Source of the DNA: Bacteroidaceae bacterium
GTDB lineage: Bacteria > Bacteroidota > Bacteroidia > Bacteroidales > Bacteroidaceae
Direction: 5' to 3'
Assembly: GCA_017557475.1 (NCBI GenBank)
Contig: JAFYYO010000020.1
Coordinates: forward strand, 1-10,117
DNA length: 10,117 nucleotides
How positions within the stretch are numbered: position 1 is the stretch's first letter; every line of letters starts with the position of its first letter. A program made the position numbers and the translations under genes. Below are positions 1-6,584 of this stretch, piece by piece. Under the pieces are notes generated by a model, which was not told the origin of the DNA, searched no databases, and worked only from the letters and a program-made list of their open reading frames with translations.

Positions 1-24
1 AAATAAAAATAAAATTGTTTTTAT

Positions 25-55
25 TTTGTATTTCGCTCGCTTATTCGTAACTTTG
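25..55 (+). promoter_or_regulatory. Bacteroidota-type promoter of the cysD operon
   Basis: TTTG at 25-28 is followed by a 19-base spacer and TAACTTTG at 48-55, a perfect match to the Bacteroides sigma-70 pattern (-33 TTTG, -7 TAnnTTTG). Transcription would be expected to begin about 6-8 bases after the -7 element, near 61-63. The leader would then be only about 9 bases if cysD starts at 71, or about 24 bases if it starts at 86. Positions 1-24 are A/T-rich and show nothing else. The match is seen directly; the start of transcription is inferred. Confidence 0.75.
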
Positions 56-70
56 CCCCCTGAAATGTAA

Positions 71-994
71 ATGAAAAAGAATTTAATGGAAGAATATCGT
101 TTGAGTCACTTGCAGGAACTCGAGGCTGAGTCGATTCACATTATCCGTGAGGTGGCTGCTGAATTCGAGAACCCGGTCATGCTCTACAGCATCGGCAAGG
201 ACAGCTCCGTGATGGTCAGACTGGCTGAGAAAGCTTTCGCTCCGGGCAAAGTGCCGTTCCCACTGATGCACATTGACAGCAAATGGAAGTTCCGCGAGAT
301 GATTGAGTTCCGCGACAACTACGCCAAGGAGCACGGCTGGAACCTCATCGTAGAAAGCAATATGGAGGCCTTCAACGCTGGCGTTGGTCCCTTCACTCAC
401 GGCAGCAAGGTGCATACCGACCTGATGAAGACGAAGGCGCTGCTTGATGCCCTGAACAAATGGAAGTTCGACGCTGCCTTTGGTGGTGCTCGTCGTGATG
501 AAGAGAAGTCAAGGGCAAAGGAGCGCATCTTCAGCTTCCGCGACCAGTTCAACCAATGGGACCCCAAGAACCAGAGGCCTGAGCTGTGGGACATCTATAA
601 CAGTCGCGTCCATAAGGGCGAGAGCATTCGCGTCTTTCCCCTCAGCAACTGGACGGAGCTGGACGTCTGGCAGTACATTCGCCTCGAGAACATTCCCATC
701 GTGCCCCTCTACTTCGCGAAGGAAAGGCCTTGCGTGGAGATTGACGGCAACATCATCATGGCCGACGACGAGCGCTTGCCGAAGGAGCTTGTGCCGAAGA
801 TTCACAACCGCATGGTTCGCTTCCGCACCCTTGGCTGCTGGCCTCTGACGGGAGCTGTGGAAAGCAACGCCACCACCATCGAGGAGATTGTGGAGGAGAT
901 GATGACTACCACCAAGAGCGAACGCACCACTCGTGTCATCGACTTCGACCAGGAAGCCTCAATGGAACAAAAGAAAAGAGAAGGGTATTTCTAG
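71..994 (+). CDS. cysD: Sulfate adenylyltransferase small subunit CysD
   Basis: This is the catalytic subunit of the heterodimeric ATP sulfurylase (CysD-CysN), which joins sulfate and ATP to give APS and pyrophosphate in the cytoplasm, driven by GTP hydrolysis in CysN. The protein is an N-type ATP pyrophosphatase of the PAPS-reductase fold. The PP-loop SIGKDSS is at residues 40-46, HIDSKW at 67-72, the conserved basic-acidic block [15 protein letters not shown] at 138-152 and [15 protein letters not shown] at 189-203; the C-terminus ends in KKREGYF. All expected blocks are present. The outer start gives 307 residues. An in-frame ATG at 86 gives 302, the usual family length, begins with MEEYRLSHL as homologues do (from memory), and leaves a longer leader, so 86 is at least as likely. 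No Shine-Dalgarno site is visible for either start. It is the first gene of a run with cysN and a sulfotransferase. Confidence 0.96.
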   Translation: MKKNLMEEYRLSHLQELEAESIHIIREVAAEFENPVMLYSIGKDSSVMVRLAEKAFAPGKVPFPLMHIDSKWKFREMIEFRDNYAKEHGWNLIVESNMEAFNAGVGPFTHGSKVHTDLMKTKALLDALNKWKFDAAFGGARRDEEKSRAKERIFSFRDQFNQWDPKNQRPELWDIYNSRVHKGESIRVFPLSNWTELDVWQYIRLENIPIVPLYFAKERPCVEIDGNIIMADDERLPKELVPKIHNRMVRFRTLGCWPLTGAVESNATTIEEIVEEMMTTTKSERTTRVIDFDQEASMEQKKREGYF

Positions 995-1041
995 TGCAAA
1001 GTGCATAATTCAATTTACATTATTCAATAGTCAATTCTCAA
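993..1041 (+). repeat. Degenerate 7-base periodic array between cysD and cysN
   Basis: Seven consecutive heptads fill the cysD-cysN gap. The first (AGTGCAA) overlaps the last two bases of the cysD stop codon, and the last (TTCTCAA) ends on the A of the cysN ATG. All seven fit NNNNCAW: positions 5-6 are always CA and position 7 is always A or T. Examples are AGTGCAT at 1000-1006, AATTCAA at 1007-1013 and TATTCAA at 1021-1027. The array is translated in neither gene. Its function is unknown. It could be a slippage-born spacer, a translation-coupling spacer or a protein or RNA binding array. A related inverted array lies at 3802-3829. Confidence 0.7.
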
Positions 1042-2465
1042 TGACAAGCAATATACGCGAATTCTTAGATGCTGATGAGCGAAAGTCGCTTCTCAGATTA
1101 CTTACTGCCGGTAGTGTGGATGACGGAAAGTCCACGCTCATCGGGCGTCTGCTCTTCGATAGCAAGAAGCTCTACGAAGACCAATTGCAGGCTTTGGAGC
1201 GCGATTCCAGGCGTGTGGGTAACGCTGGTGCAGGCGAGATAGACTACGCTCTCCTACTCGACGGCTTGAAAGCTGAACGAGAGGAAGGTATCACCATCGA
1301 TGTGGCTTATCGCTACTTCTCGACAAACCAGCGAAAGTTCATCATCGCAGACACGCCGGGACACGAGCAATACACTCGAAACATGATTACAGGCGGCTCG
1401 ACTGCCAACCTCGCAATCATCCTCGTGGATGCCCGAACTGGCGTCATCACGCAGACGCGCCGCCACACTTTCCTCGTCTCGCTACTGGGCATTAAGCACA
1501 TCGTCCTCGCCGTCAACAAGATGGACCTCGTGGACTTCTCCGAGGAGGTCTTCAGCAAGATTAAGAACGAGTACCTAAAACTCACGAATCATCTTGGGAT
1601 AGAAGATGTTACGTGCTTCCCAATCTCTGCAAAAGAGGGCGATAATGTAGTAGAAAAGAGCGACAGGACGCCTTGGTACGAGGGCACTTCCCTGCTCGAG
1701 TACCTCGAGACAGTTCCCATCGACAGAGACCGCAACATGCAGGACTTCCGCTTCCCGGTTCAGTATGTCTTGCGCCCCAACCTCGACTTCCGTGGCTTCT
1801 GCGGCAAGGTGGCAAGCGGCGTTATTCACAAGGGCGACAAAATCATGGCTCTGCCAAGCCGCAAAACAAGCCGGGTGAAAAGTATCGTCACTTATGATGG
1901 CGAGTTGGAGTATGCTTTCTGTCCACAATGTGTCACCATCACGCTCGAGGACGAAATAGACATCAGCAGAGGCGAAATGCTCGTCAAGCCCGACAATCTG
2001 CCTTTCATCGGACGTTACCTGCAGACGAAACTCGTCTGGATGGACGAAGAGTCGATGGACCGCAGCAAGCAGTTCTTCCTCAAGGCAAACACAAACACAA
2101 CTCGAGCTACCATCAGCGCAATCGATTATCGTATTGATGTGAACACGATGGAGCATCTGCCTGGAGCCGATTTCAAGCTTAACGAGATAGGTCAAGTGCA
2201 GATTACGACGGCAAAGACACTCTTCTTCGACGCTTACAAGCAGAACAGAGCAACTGGCGCATTCGTTCTCATCGATCCCATCACAAACAACACATGTGCT
2301 GTGGGAATGATAGAGAAACCGCTTGCCGAAGAAGACCTTCAAGTAGAGGATTTGCCAACACTCGACCTTCCCAAGCTCGGCATCGGACCAGAGCACTACG
2401 AAGCCATTGAGAAAGCTGTGAAAGAGTTAAGTAAACAAGGATTAGAGATTATAATCAAGAAATAA
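1041..2465 (+). CDS. cysN: Sulfate adenylyltransferase GTPase subunit CysN
   Basis: This is the regulatory GTPase subunit of ATP sulfurylase; it couples GTP hydrolysis to the otherwise unfavourable formation of APS by CysD. It belongs to the EF-Tu/EF1A-like translational GTPase superfamily. G1 P-loop GSVDDGKS is at residues 24-31, G3 DTPGHEQ at 104-110 and G4 NKMD at 159-162; beta-barrel domains homologous to EF-Tu domains 2 and 3 follow from about residue 230. At 474 residues it matches stand-alone CysN (about 475) and lacks the C-terminal APS kinase found in CysNC fusions. The frame stays open upstream to an ATG at 933, but that extension overlaps cysD and translates the heptad array, so MTSNIREF at 1041 is the likely start. 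No Shine-Dalgarno site is seen, only the heptad array. The 46-base gap to cysD and the one-base gap to the next gene indicate one transcript. Confidence 0.96.
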   Translation: MTSNIREFLDADERKSLLRLLTAGSVDDGKSTLIGRLLFDSKKLYEDQLQALERDSRRVGNAGAGEIDYALLLDGLKAEREEGITIDVAYRYFSTNQRKFIIADTPGHEQYTRNMITGGSTANLAIILVDARTGVITQTRRHTFLVSLLGIKHIVLAVNKMDLVDFSEEVFSKIKNEYLKLTNHLGIEDVTCFPISAKEGDNVVEKSDRTPWYEGTSLLEYLETVPIDRDRNMQDFRFPVQYVLRPNLDFRGFCGKVASGVIHKGDKIMALPSRKTSRVKSIVTYDGELEYAFCPQCVTITLEDEIDISRGEMLVKPDNLPFIGRYLQTKLVWMDEESMDRSKQFFLKANTNTTRATISAIDYRIDVNTMEHLPGADFKLNEIGQVQITTAKTLFFDAYKQNRATGAFVLIDPITNNTCAVGMIEKPLAEEDLQVEDLPTLDLPKLGIGPEHYEAIEKAVKELSKQGLEIIIKK

Positions 2466-2466
2466 C

Positions 2467-3576
2467 ATGGGCTTACTTAATTATAGCCAGCTTCCCGTTA
2501 ACACCCTCGTAGGTGCCGACTGGAAGACATTCAAGAAGGTAACCGAAGGGCAGCACATAGCCAAGGACAAGAAAGCAAGCTACAGGCTCACGAAAGCCAT
2601 TTGCCGCATCCTCAGTCCGTTTGTAGCTTTACAAGAGCGCAAGTATCGCAAACAATTAGCTAATAAACCCTTAGAGATTGACCCGCTTTTCATTCTCGGT
2701 CATTGGAGAAGCGGTACGACCTTCGTTCACAACATCTTCGCACAGGACAAACATTTCGGCTACACAACAACCTACCAGACGGTCTTTCCGCACTACATTA
2801 TGGCGATGCAAGGCTTCTTCAAGCCCGTCATGAAGGTCGTGATGCCCAACAAGCGTCCCACAGACAACATGGAGCTTGCTCCTGACCTGCCGCAGGAAGA
2901 AGAGTTCTCGCTTGCTAACATGACGCCCTACAACTACTATAATTTCTGGTTCTTCCCCGAAAGAATGCAAGAGTGGTGCGACCGTTTCCTCACCTTCAAA
3001 GACATCAAGGAAGACGAGTTGCAGGAGTTCAAACAAACCTTCGAGAAGCTCGTCAAGATAAGCCTTTGGAATACTGGCGGCACACAATACCTCTCCAAGA
3101 ACCCGCCTCATACAGGCCGCATCAAATCACTTACAGAACTCTTCCCAAATGCAAAGTTCGTCTATCTGATGCGCAATCCCTACACAGTCTTCGAGAGCAC
3201 TCGCTCCTTCTACCTCAGCACCATCAAACCACTTGAGTTTCACACTATTTCCGACGAAGAAATGGAACAAAACATCCTTCGCAACTACATGGAACTCTAC
3301 AAGGCTTACAAGGAACAGAAACAAATTCTGCCAGAAGGCGCTCTCTATGAAGTTCGCTTCGAAGACATCGAGCAAGATGCTTTGGCCACCACGAAAGACA
3401 TCTACAAGAAGCTCAGCATCCCAGGTTGGGACGAAGCTATGCCTGCTATCGAGAAGTACATCCAGAGCAAGAAGGGCTATAAGAAGAATAAGTATCAGTA
3501 TGACCCTCGAACGATTCAACTCGTGAACGAACATTGGGGCGAAGTCCTTGATGAATGGGGCTACGAAAGACTTTAA
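2467..3576 (+). CDS. PAPS-dependent sulfotransferase (Sulfotransfer_3-like)
   Basis: The protein should transfer a sulfonate group from PAPS to a hydroxyl or amine acceptor. The 5'-phosphosulfate binding loop GHWRSGTT is at residues 78-85. A conserved acidic block, LPQEEEF, is at 141-147. LSKNPPHTGRI at 209-219 and YLMRNPYTVFESTRSF at 233-248 form the 3'-phosphate binding region (Arg236 and Ser244 are the likely contacts). No signal peptide is evident; the N-terminus (about 1-70) is basic and moderately hydrophobic and may sit at the membrane or form an acceptor pocket. The start is one base after the cysN stop, so translation is probably coupled. Being joined to ATP sulfurylase, its role is likely to spend the activated sulfate made by CysDN. 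In gut Bacteroides a cysDN-linked sulfotransferase (BtSULT, BT_0416, from memory) sulfonates cholesterol and other steroids. This protein may be related, but lipid, glycan or amino-sugar acceptors are equally possible. The family is confident; the acceptor is unknown. Confidence 0.9.
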   Translation: MGLLNYSQLPVNTLVGADWKTFKKVTEGQHIAKDKKASYRLTKAICRILSPFVALQERKYRKQLANKPLEIDPLFILGHWRSGTTFVHNIFAQDKHFGYTTTYQTVFPHYIMAMQGFFKPVMKVVMPNKRPTDNMELAPDLPQEEEFSLANMTPYNYYNFWFFPERMQEWCDRFLTFKDIKEDELQEFKQTFEKLVKISLWNTGGTQYLSKNPPHTGRIKSLTELFPNAKFVYLMRNPYTVFESTRSFYLSTIKPLEFHTISDEEMEQNILRNYMELYKAYKEQKQILPEGALYEVRFEDIEQDALATTKDIYKKLSIPGWDEAMPAIEKYIQSKKGYKKNKYQYDPRTIQLVNEHWGEVLDEWGYERL

Positions 3577-3622
3577 GGCACTCTCCACGCATAGTTCGTC
3601 AACGACTGCAGTGAAGTTCTCC

Positions 3623-3732
3623 AACTACACACGTTATATTTGCAAATTACACACGTTATGTTTGACAATTACACGTGTTATGTTTGACAACAACACACGT
3701 TATGATTGACAACTACACACGTTAAGTTTGAC
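3623..3732. repeat. Five tandem 22-base direct repeats
   Basis: Five units of exactly 22 bases lie head to tail without spacers at 3623-3644, 3645-3666, 3667-3688, 3689-3710 and 3711-3732. Each begins AA and shares a core close to ACACACGTTATGTTTGAC. Units differ at only a few positions: unit 1 has TATATTTGCA, unit 3 ACACGTGTT, unit 4 TATGATTG and unit 5 TTAAGTTTG. Units 1, 2, 3 and 5 contain a perfect TAnnTTTG (3635-3642, 3657-3664, 3679-3686, 3723-3730); unit 4 has one mismatch. The period is about two helical turns, so identical sites would lie on one DNA face. Function is unknown: candidates are a cooperative binding array, an iteron-like element or a plain minisatellite. Confidence 0.9.
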
Positions 3733-3801
3733 GTCATTTCATGCAGATAACCCCCAAAAACAACGTTCAAAACACAATTTTGGTACAAAAACAAAAAAAA
3801 T

Positions 3802-3829
3802 ATGAGCGATGAACTATGAACTATGAACT
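3802..3829 (-). repeat. Heptad array upstream of the HU gene
   Basis: ATGAGCG (3802-3808) is followed by three exact copies of ATGAACT (3809-3815, 3816-3822, 3823-3829). On the minus strand each copy reads AGTTCAT and the first unit reads CGCTCAT. All fit the NNNNCAW pattern of the array at 993-1041, so the two arrays belong to one family in opposite orientations. The array ends nine bases before the -7 element of the HU promoter and covers its -33 position. Confidence 0.75.
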
Positions 3830-3845
3830 TTTCTTCATATCTTTG
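3815..3845 (+). promoter_or_regulatory. Probable promoter of the HU gene
   Basis: TATCTTTG at 3838-3845 is a perfect TAnnTTTG -7 element. At the matching distance upstream (19-base spacer) only TATG is found at 3815-3818, three of four matches to TTTG, and it lies inside the heptad array. Transcription would begin near 3851-3853, giving a leader of about 42 bases that is A/T-rich and has no Shine-Dalgarno site. The -7 element is clear; the -33 element is weak. Confidence 0.55.
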
Positions 3846-3894
3846 TGCCACTTTTCCGATTTAAACCATATAATTACATAAATAACAAACAATT

Positions 3895-4173
3895 ATGACA
3901 AAGATTGAATTAGTAAAGGCGGTTGCCGAAAAGACAGGCATCGACCAGGCCACAGCATCAGCTGCAGTTGAAGGTTTCATTGACACTCTGAAAGAGTCTC
4001 TCATCCAGAAAGAGAACGTTTACATTCGCGGCTGGGGCACTTGGACACTCAAGCATCGTGCAAAAAAGACTGCTCGCAACATTACAAAGAACACAACTAT
4101 CGTTATTCCTGCTCACGACATCCCCTATTTCAAGCCCTGCAAGGACTTCATGGACGCCGTAGCAAAGGCATAA
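3895..4173 (+). CDS. HU/IHF-family nucleoid DNA-binding protein
   Basis: This is a small (92-residue) histone-like protein that should form dimers, bend DNA and help compact the nucleoid. The N-terminal helical pair (MTKIELVKAVAEKTG and on to about residue 38) forms the dimer body. NVYIRGWGTWTL at 41-52 is the conserved beta turn (usually GFGTF), and the DNA-binding arm spans about 53-76 with RAKKTARN and VIPAHDIPYFKP. At the tip of the arm, where E. coli HU has the intercalating proline of RNP (position 63), this protein has Ile63 in RNITKN; from memory this variant is common in Bacteroidota HU paralogues. The gene has its own promoter and a strong terminator, so it is probably monocistronic and unrelated in function to its neighbours. 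It is a general chromosomal protein rather than a specific regulator, though action on the nearby repeats cannot be excluded. Confidence 0.95.
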   Translation: MTKIELVKAVAEKTGIDQATASAAVEGFIDTLKESLIQKENVYIRGWGTWTLKHRAKKTARNITKNTTIVIPAHDIPYFKPCKDFMDAVAKA

Positions 4174-4186
4174 AGTAATTTACGGA

Positions 4187-4200
4187 CCCCCTATAGGGGG
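4187..4200. repeat. Perfect GC-rich palindrome CCCCCTATAGGGGG
   Basis: A perfect 14-base inverted repeat lies 13 bases after the HU stop codon and six bases before the terminator stem. It has no T-run of its own, so it is not a complete terminator. It may protect the 3' end of the HU transcript, or be a copy of a dispersed intergenic palindrome. Its G-run could also pair with the CCTTCC arm of the terminator at 4209-4214, giving an alternative fold. Confidence 0.7.
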
Positions 4201-4206
4201 AGCATT

Positions 4207-4233
4207 AGCCTTCCTAAACAGGGAGGCTTTTTT
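4207..4233 (+). terminator. Rho-independent terminator after the HU gene
   Basis: AGCCTTCC (4207-4214) pairs with GGGAGGCT (4221-4228) across the loop TAAACA, an eight-pair stem with one G-U pair. It is followed directly by a run of six T (4228-4233). It ends only 23 bases before the start codon of the GH92 gene, so it must also affect any transcript entering the glycosidase operon from upstream. Confidence 0.85.
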
Positions 4234-4256
4234 GTTATATATAAAAATAATGTATT

Positions 4257-6584
4257 ATGAAGAAATATATCTTATTCTCGTCCTTGCTTTGTCTTTTGTC
4301 CCTTGTCTCTCGTCCGTTGTCATCACAGAATGTGATTGATTACGTCAACCCCATCATTGGCACGAACGGAATGGGACACACGTTCCCTGGTGCTTGCGTG
4401 CCTTTTGGTATCGTTCAGCTGAGTCCTGAGACGGATACGATTCCTCATAATGTGGATGGGCGCTATCAAGGCAGAGTCTATGAGTATTGTGCAGGCTATC
4501 AGCATAAAGACAAGACTATTGTAGGCTTCTCTCATACACACCTTTCAGGCACAGGTCACTCCGACTTGGGCGACATTCTCATCATGCCTACAACTGGTAA
4601 GATACAGACAAATCCCGGAACTGCCGAAGCTCCTGAGACAGGTTATCGTTCTCGTTTCTCACACGATACAGAGAAATGTGTTCCTGGTTACTACGAGGTG
4701 AAGCTCGAGGATTATGATATTCTTGCACAACTCACAACTACACAAAGAGTTGGTGTGCACCAATATACTTTCCCAACAGAAGATGCGCAGTTTATTCTCG
4801 ACCTTGGTCATGGCATCTACAATTACGATGGCAAGACGCTTTGGAGCTATCTTCGTGTGGAGAACGATACGCTCCTGACAGGTTATCGCATCACGAATGG
4901 ATGGGCACGGCAGAACTACATTTACTTCGCCATCTCGCTTTCCGAACCCATTCTGCAGTATGGCTACAAGGACAAGCAAAGGATGAAGTACTCAGGCTTC
5001 TGGCGTAAGAACGACATTCATCACAACTTCCCTGATATGGCAGGACGTGAAATAACGGCTTACTTCCAAACGAAACTGCTTGCAAACCACAAGCTTACCA
5101 TCAAGGTAGCACTCTCTGCTGTAAGTCAAAGTGGGGCTCTTGCAAACCTTCGAGCAGAGGCAGCAGGTCTCACCTTCGAACAAGTTAAGGCAAAAGCCAC
5201 AGCGCTATGGACAAAGGAACTCACAGGACTTGAGATTGAAGGAACAGACGACCAGAAGGCCCTCTTCTACACTTCGCTCTACCACACCATGATTAACCCC
5301 TCTGTCTATATGGATGTCGATGGAAAGTATCGCGGTAACGATATGGAAATCCATCTGACAGACGGCTTCACGAACTATACAATCTTCTCACTTTGGGACA
5401 CTTATCGTGCTGAACATCCGCTGCTTAACCTTATCAAACCCAAGCAAGGCGCAGATATGGCTGAGAGCATGATTCGCATTCAGCAACAGAGTGCGCTCGA
5501 CCTCTTGCCTGTCTGGTATCTGATGGCAAACGAAGGTTGGTGTATGAGCGGCTATCATGCAGTTGCAGTCCTCTCCGATGTAGCTAAGAAGCTCGGCATC
5601 AAGGACAAGAAAGCTATGCTTGAAGCAATGAAAGCTACTGCCAACTCGAAGTGGATGGAAGGCTTGACAGACTACATTAAGTACGGCTATGTGCCTTATG
5701 ATAGATGTGGTACGAGTGCCAGCAACACGCTTGAATACGCCTATGATGACTGGACAATCTATCAGGCTGCTCTTGATGCTGGTGATAACGAAATGGCAGA
5801 GACTTTCAAGAAACGTGCCTTGAACTATAAGAATGTGTTCAATCCTGCTCTCGGTCTCGCTTGTCCTAAGTACAAGGATGGCAGTTGGAAGAAGGATTTC
5901 TCTCCCCTCCAGACCTATGGCGAAGGCTTTATCGAGGGCAATAGTGCCAACTATTCGTTCCATGTTCCTCATGATGTGAAGGGCATGATTGAGTGCTTTG
6001 GTGGCGACAAGAAATTCATCGAACGCCTCGACAATCTCTTCGCAGAGCCTCTCGACAAGAAGTATTACGAGGATAATGAGGATATCGAGGAGGAATGTCT
6101 GCTCGGTGGTTACGTTCATGGCAATGAACCCAGCCATCATATCCCTTATCTTTATGCTTGGACGTCTCAACCTTGGAAGGCTCAATACTGGCTTCGCGAG
6201 ATTATGAACCGCATGTATGTCAACAATATAGATGGTCTGCATGGTAATGATGACTGCGGACAAATGTCGGCTTGGTACATCTTCACAGCAATGGGCTTCT
6301 ATCCTGTTTGCCCAGGCAGCGACCAATATGTGCTTGGAGCACCTTATGTTCCGAGTTGCAAACTTACTTTGCCTAATGGAAAGCTCTTCCTCATCAAGGC
6401 TCCAGGCGTTAGCGACAAGAAGCGTTATGTAAAGGAAGTCAAGCTCAACGGAAAGCCTTACAACAAGCTTTATCTCACGCATTCCGACATCATGAAAGGC
6501 GGAACTCTGGAGTTCATCATGAGCAGCACTCCCAACAAAAAGCGTTGCATCACCACAGGTAAACCTTATTCTCTAAGCGACTAA
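4257..6584 (+). CDS. Secreted GH92 exo-alpha-mannosidase
   Basis: GH92 enzymes are calcium-dependent, inverting exo-alpha-mannosidases that remove terminal mannose from N-glycans, yeast mannan and related glycans. The 775-residue length fits the family. A signal peptide occupies about residues 1-23 (KK, hydrophobic core, LSS before Gln24); Cys12 is not in a proper lipobox, so periplasmic export by signal peptidase I is likely. The N-terminal beta-sandwich domain has NPIIGTNGMGHTFPGA from residue 31 and GFSHTHLSGTGHSDLGD at 90-106. The (alpha/alpha)6 catalytic domain has EGNSANYSFHVPHD from Glu560, HGNEPSHH near 622-629 and GNDDCGQMSAWYIF from 663. By family knowledge, Glu560 is the probable general acid and the Asp665/Asp666 region the probable base; I could not align these. 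Linkage specificity cannot be read. The next gene starts within 6-12 bases, so the two are co-transcribed. No promoter is visible between the terminator and this gene. Confidence 0.95.
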   Translation: MKKYILFSSLLCLLSLVSRPLSSQNVIDYVNPIIGTNGMGHTFPGACVPFGIVQLSPETDTIPHNVDGRYQGRVYEYCAGYQHKDKTIVGFSHTHLSGTGHSDLGDILIMPTTGKIQTNPGTAEAPETGYRSRFSHDTEKCVPGYYEVKLEDYDILAQLTTTQRVGVHQYTFPTEDAQFILDLGHGIYNYDGKTLWSYLRVENDTLLTGYRITNGWARQNYIYFAISLSEPILQYGYKDKQRMKYSGFWRKNDIHHNFPDMAGREITAYFQTKLLANHKLTIKVALSAVSQSGALANLRAEAAGLTFEQVKAKATALWTKELTGLEIEGTDDQKALFYTSLYHTMINPSVYMDVDGKYRGNDMEIHLTDGFTNYTIFSLWDTYRAEHPLLNLIKPKQGADMAESMIRIQQQSALDLLPVWYLMANEGWCMSGYHAVAVLSDVAKKLGIKDKKAMLEAMKATANSKWMEGLTDYIKYGYVPYDRCGTSASNTLEYAYDDWTIYQAALDAGDNEMAETFKKRALNYKNVFNPALGLACPKYKDGSWKKDFSPLQTYGEGFIEGNSANYSFHVPHDVKGMIECFGGDKKFIERLDNLFAEPLDKKYYEDNEDIEEECLLGGYVHGNEPSHHIPYLYAWTSQPWKAQYWLREIMNRMYVNNIDGLHGNDDCGQMSAWYIFTAMGFYPVCPGSDQYVLGAPYVPSCKLTLPNGKLFLIKAPGVSDKKRYVKEVKLNGKPYNKLYLTHSDIMKGGTLEFIMSSTPNKKRCITTGKPYSLSD

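Larger units (their letters stand above)
3577..3894. other. 318-base intergenic region between the sulfotransferase and HU genes
   Basis: No convincing gene is present. Positions 3577-3622 show nothing recognisable beyond the 8-base palindrome ACTGCAGT near 3605-3612, and no intrinsic terminator for the upstream operon is visible. Five 22-base direct repeats occupy 3623-3732. An 8-base palindrome TGACGTCA (3729-3736) spans the right edge of the last repeat. Positions 3737-3801 are A/C-rich and end in a run of eight A; a weak TTTTG/CAAAA hairpin sits at 3778-3790. A heptad array (3802-3829) and the HU promoter follow, then an A/T-rich leader up to 3894. Confidence 0.7.

Noticed and set aside
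933..1040. Longer cysN with a start at 933
   Set aside because: The extra 36 residues overlap the cysD end and translate the non-coding heptad array; stand-alone CysN proteins begin near MTSNIREF and the resulting 474 residues match the usual length.
1575..2396. 273-residue open frame on the minus strand inside cysN
   Set aside because: It mirrors the codon bias of cysN, resembles no family I know and has no promoter.
3623..3732. CRISPR array
   Set aside because: The 22-base units are contiguous with no spacers, and no cas gene is nearby.
3623..3801. Iteron-type replication origin or oriC next to an A-rich stretch and an HU gene
   Set aside because: No DnaA box (TTATNCACA) is found in the region and no rep or dnaA gene is in the window; the resemblance rests only on repeat length and the A-rich tract.
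3778..3801. TTTTG-GTA-CAAAA hairpin as a terminator for the sulfotransferase operon
   Set aside because: The stem is short and A/T-only, and on the + strand it is followed by A rather than T; on the minus strand the T-run would precede the hairpin.
4257..4330. Lipoprotein signal in the GH92 protein (Cys12)
   Set aside because: The residue before Cys12 is Leu and the hydrophobic core continues past it, so it does not form a lipobox; cleavage near residue 23 by signal peptidase I is more plausible.
5388..6482. 364-residue open frame on the minus strand inside the GH92 gene
   Set aside because: The + strand encodes a complete, motif-rich GH92 enzyme; the reverse frame has no recognisable domain and is a codon-usage shadow.
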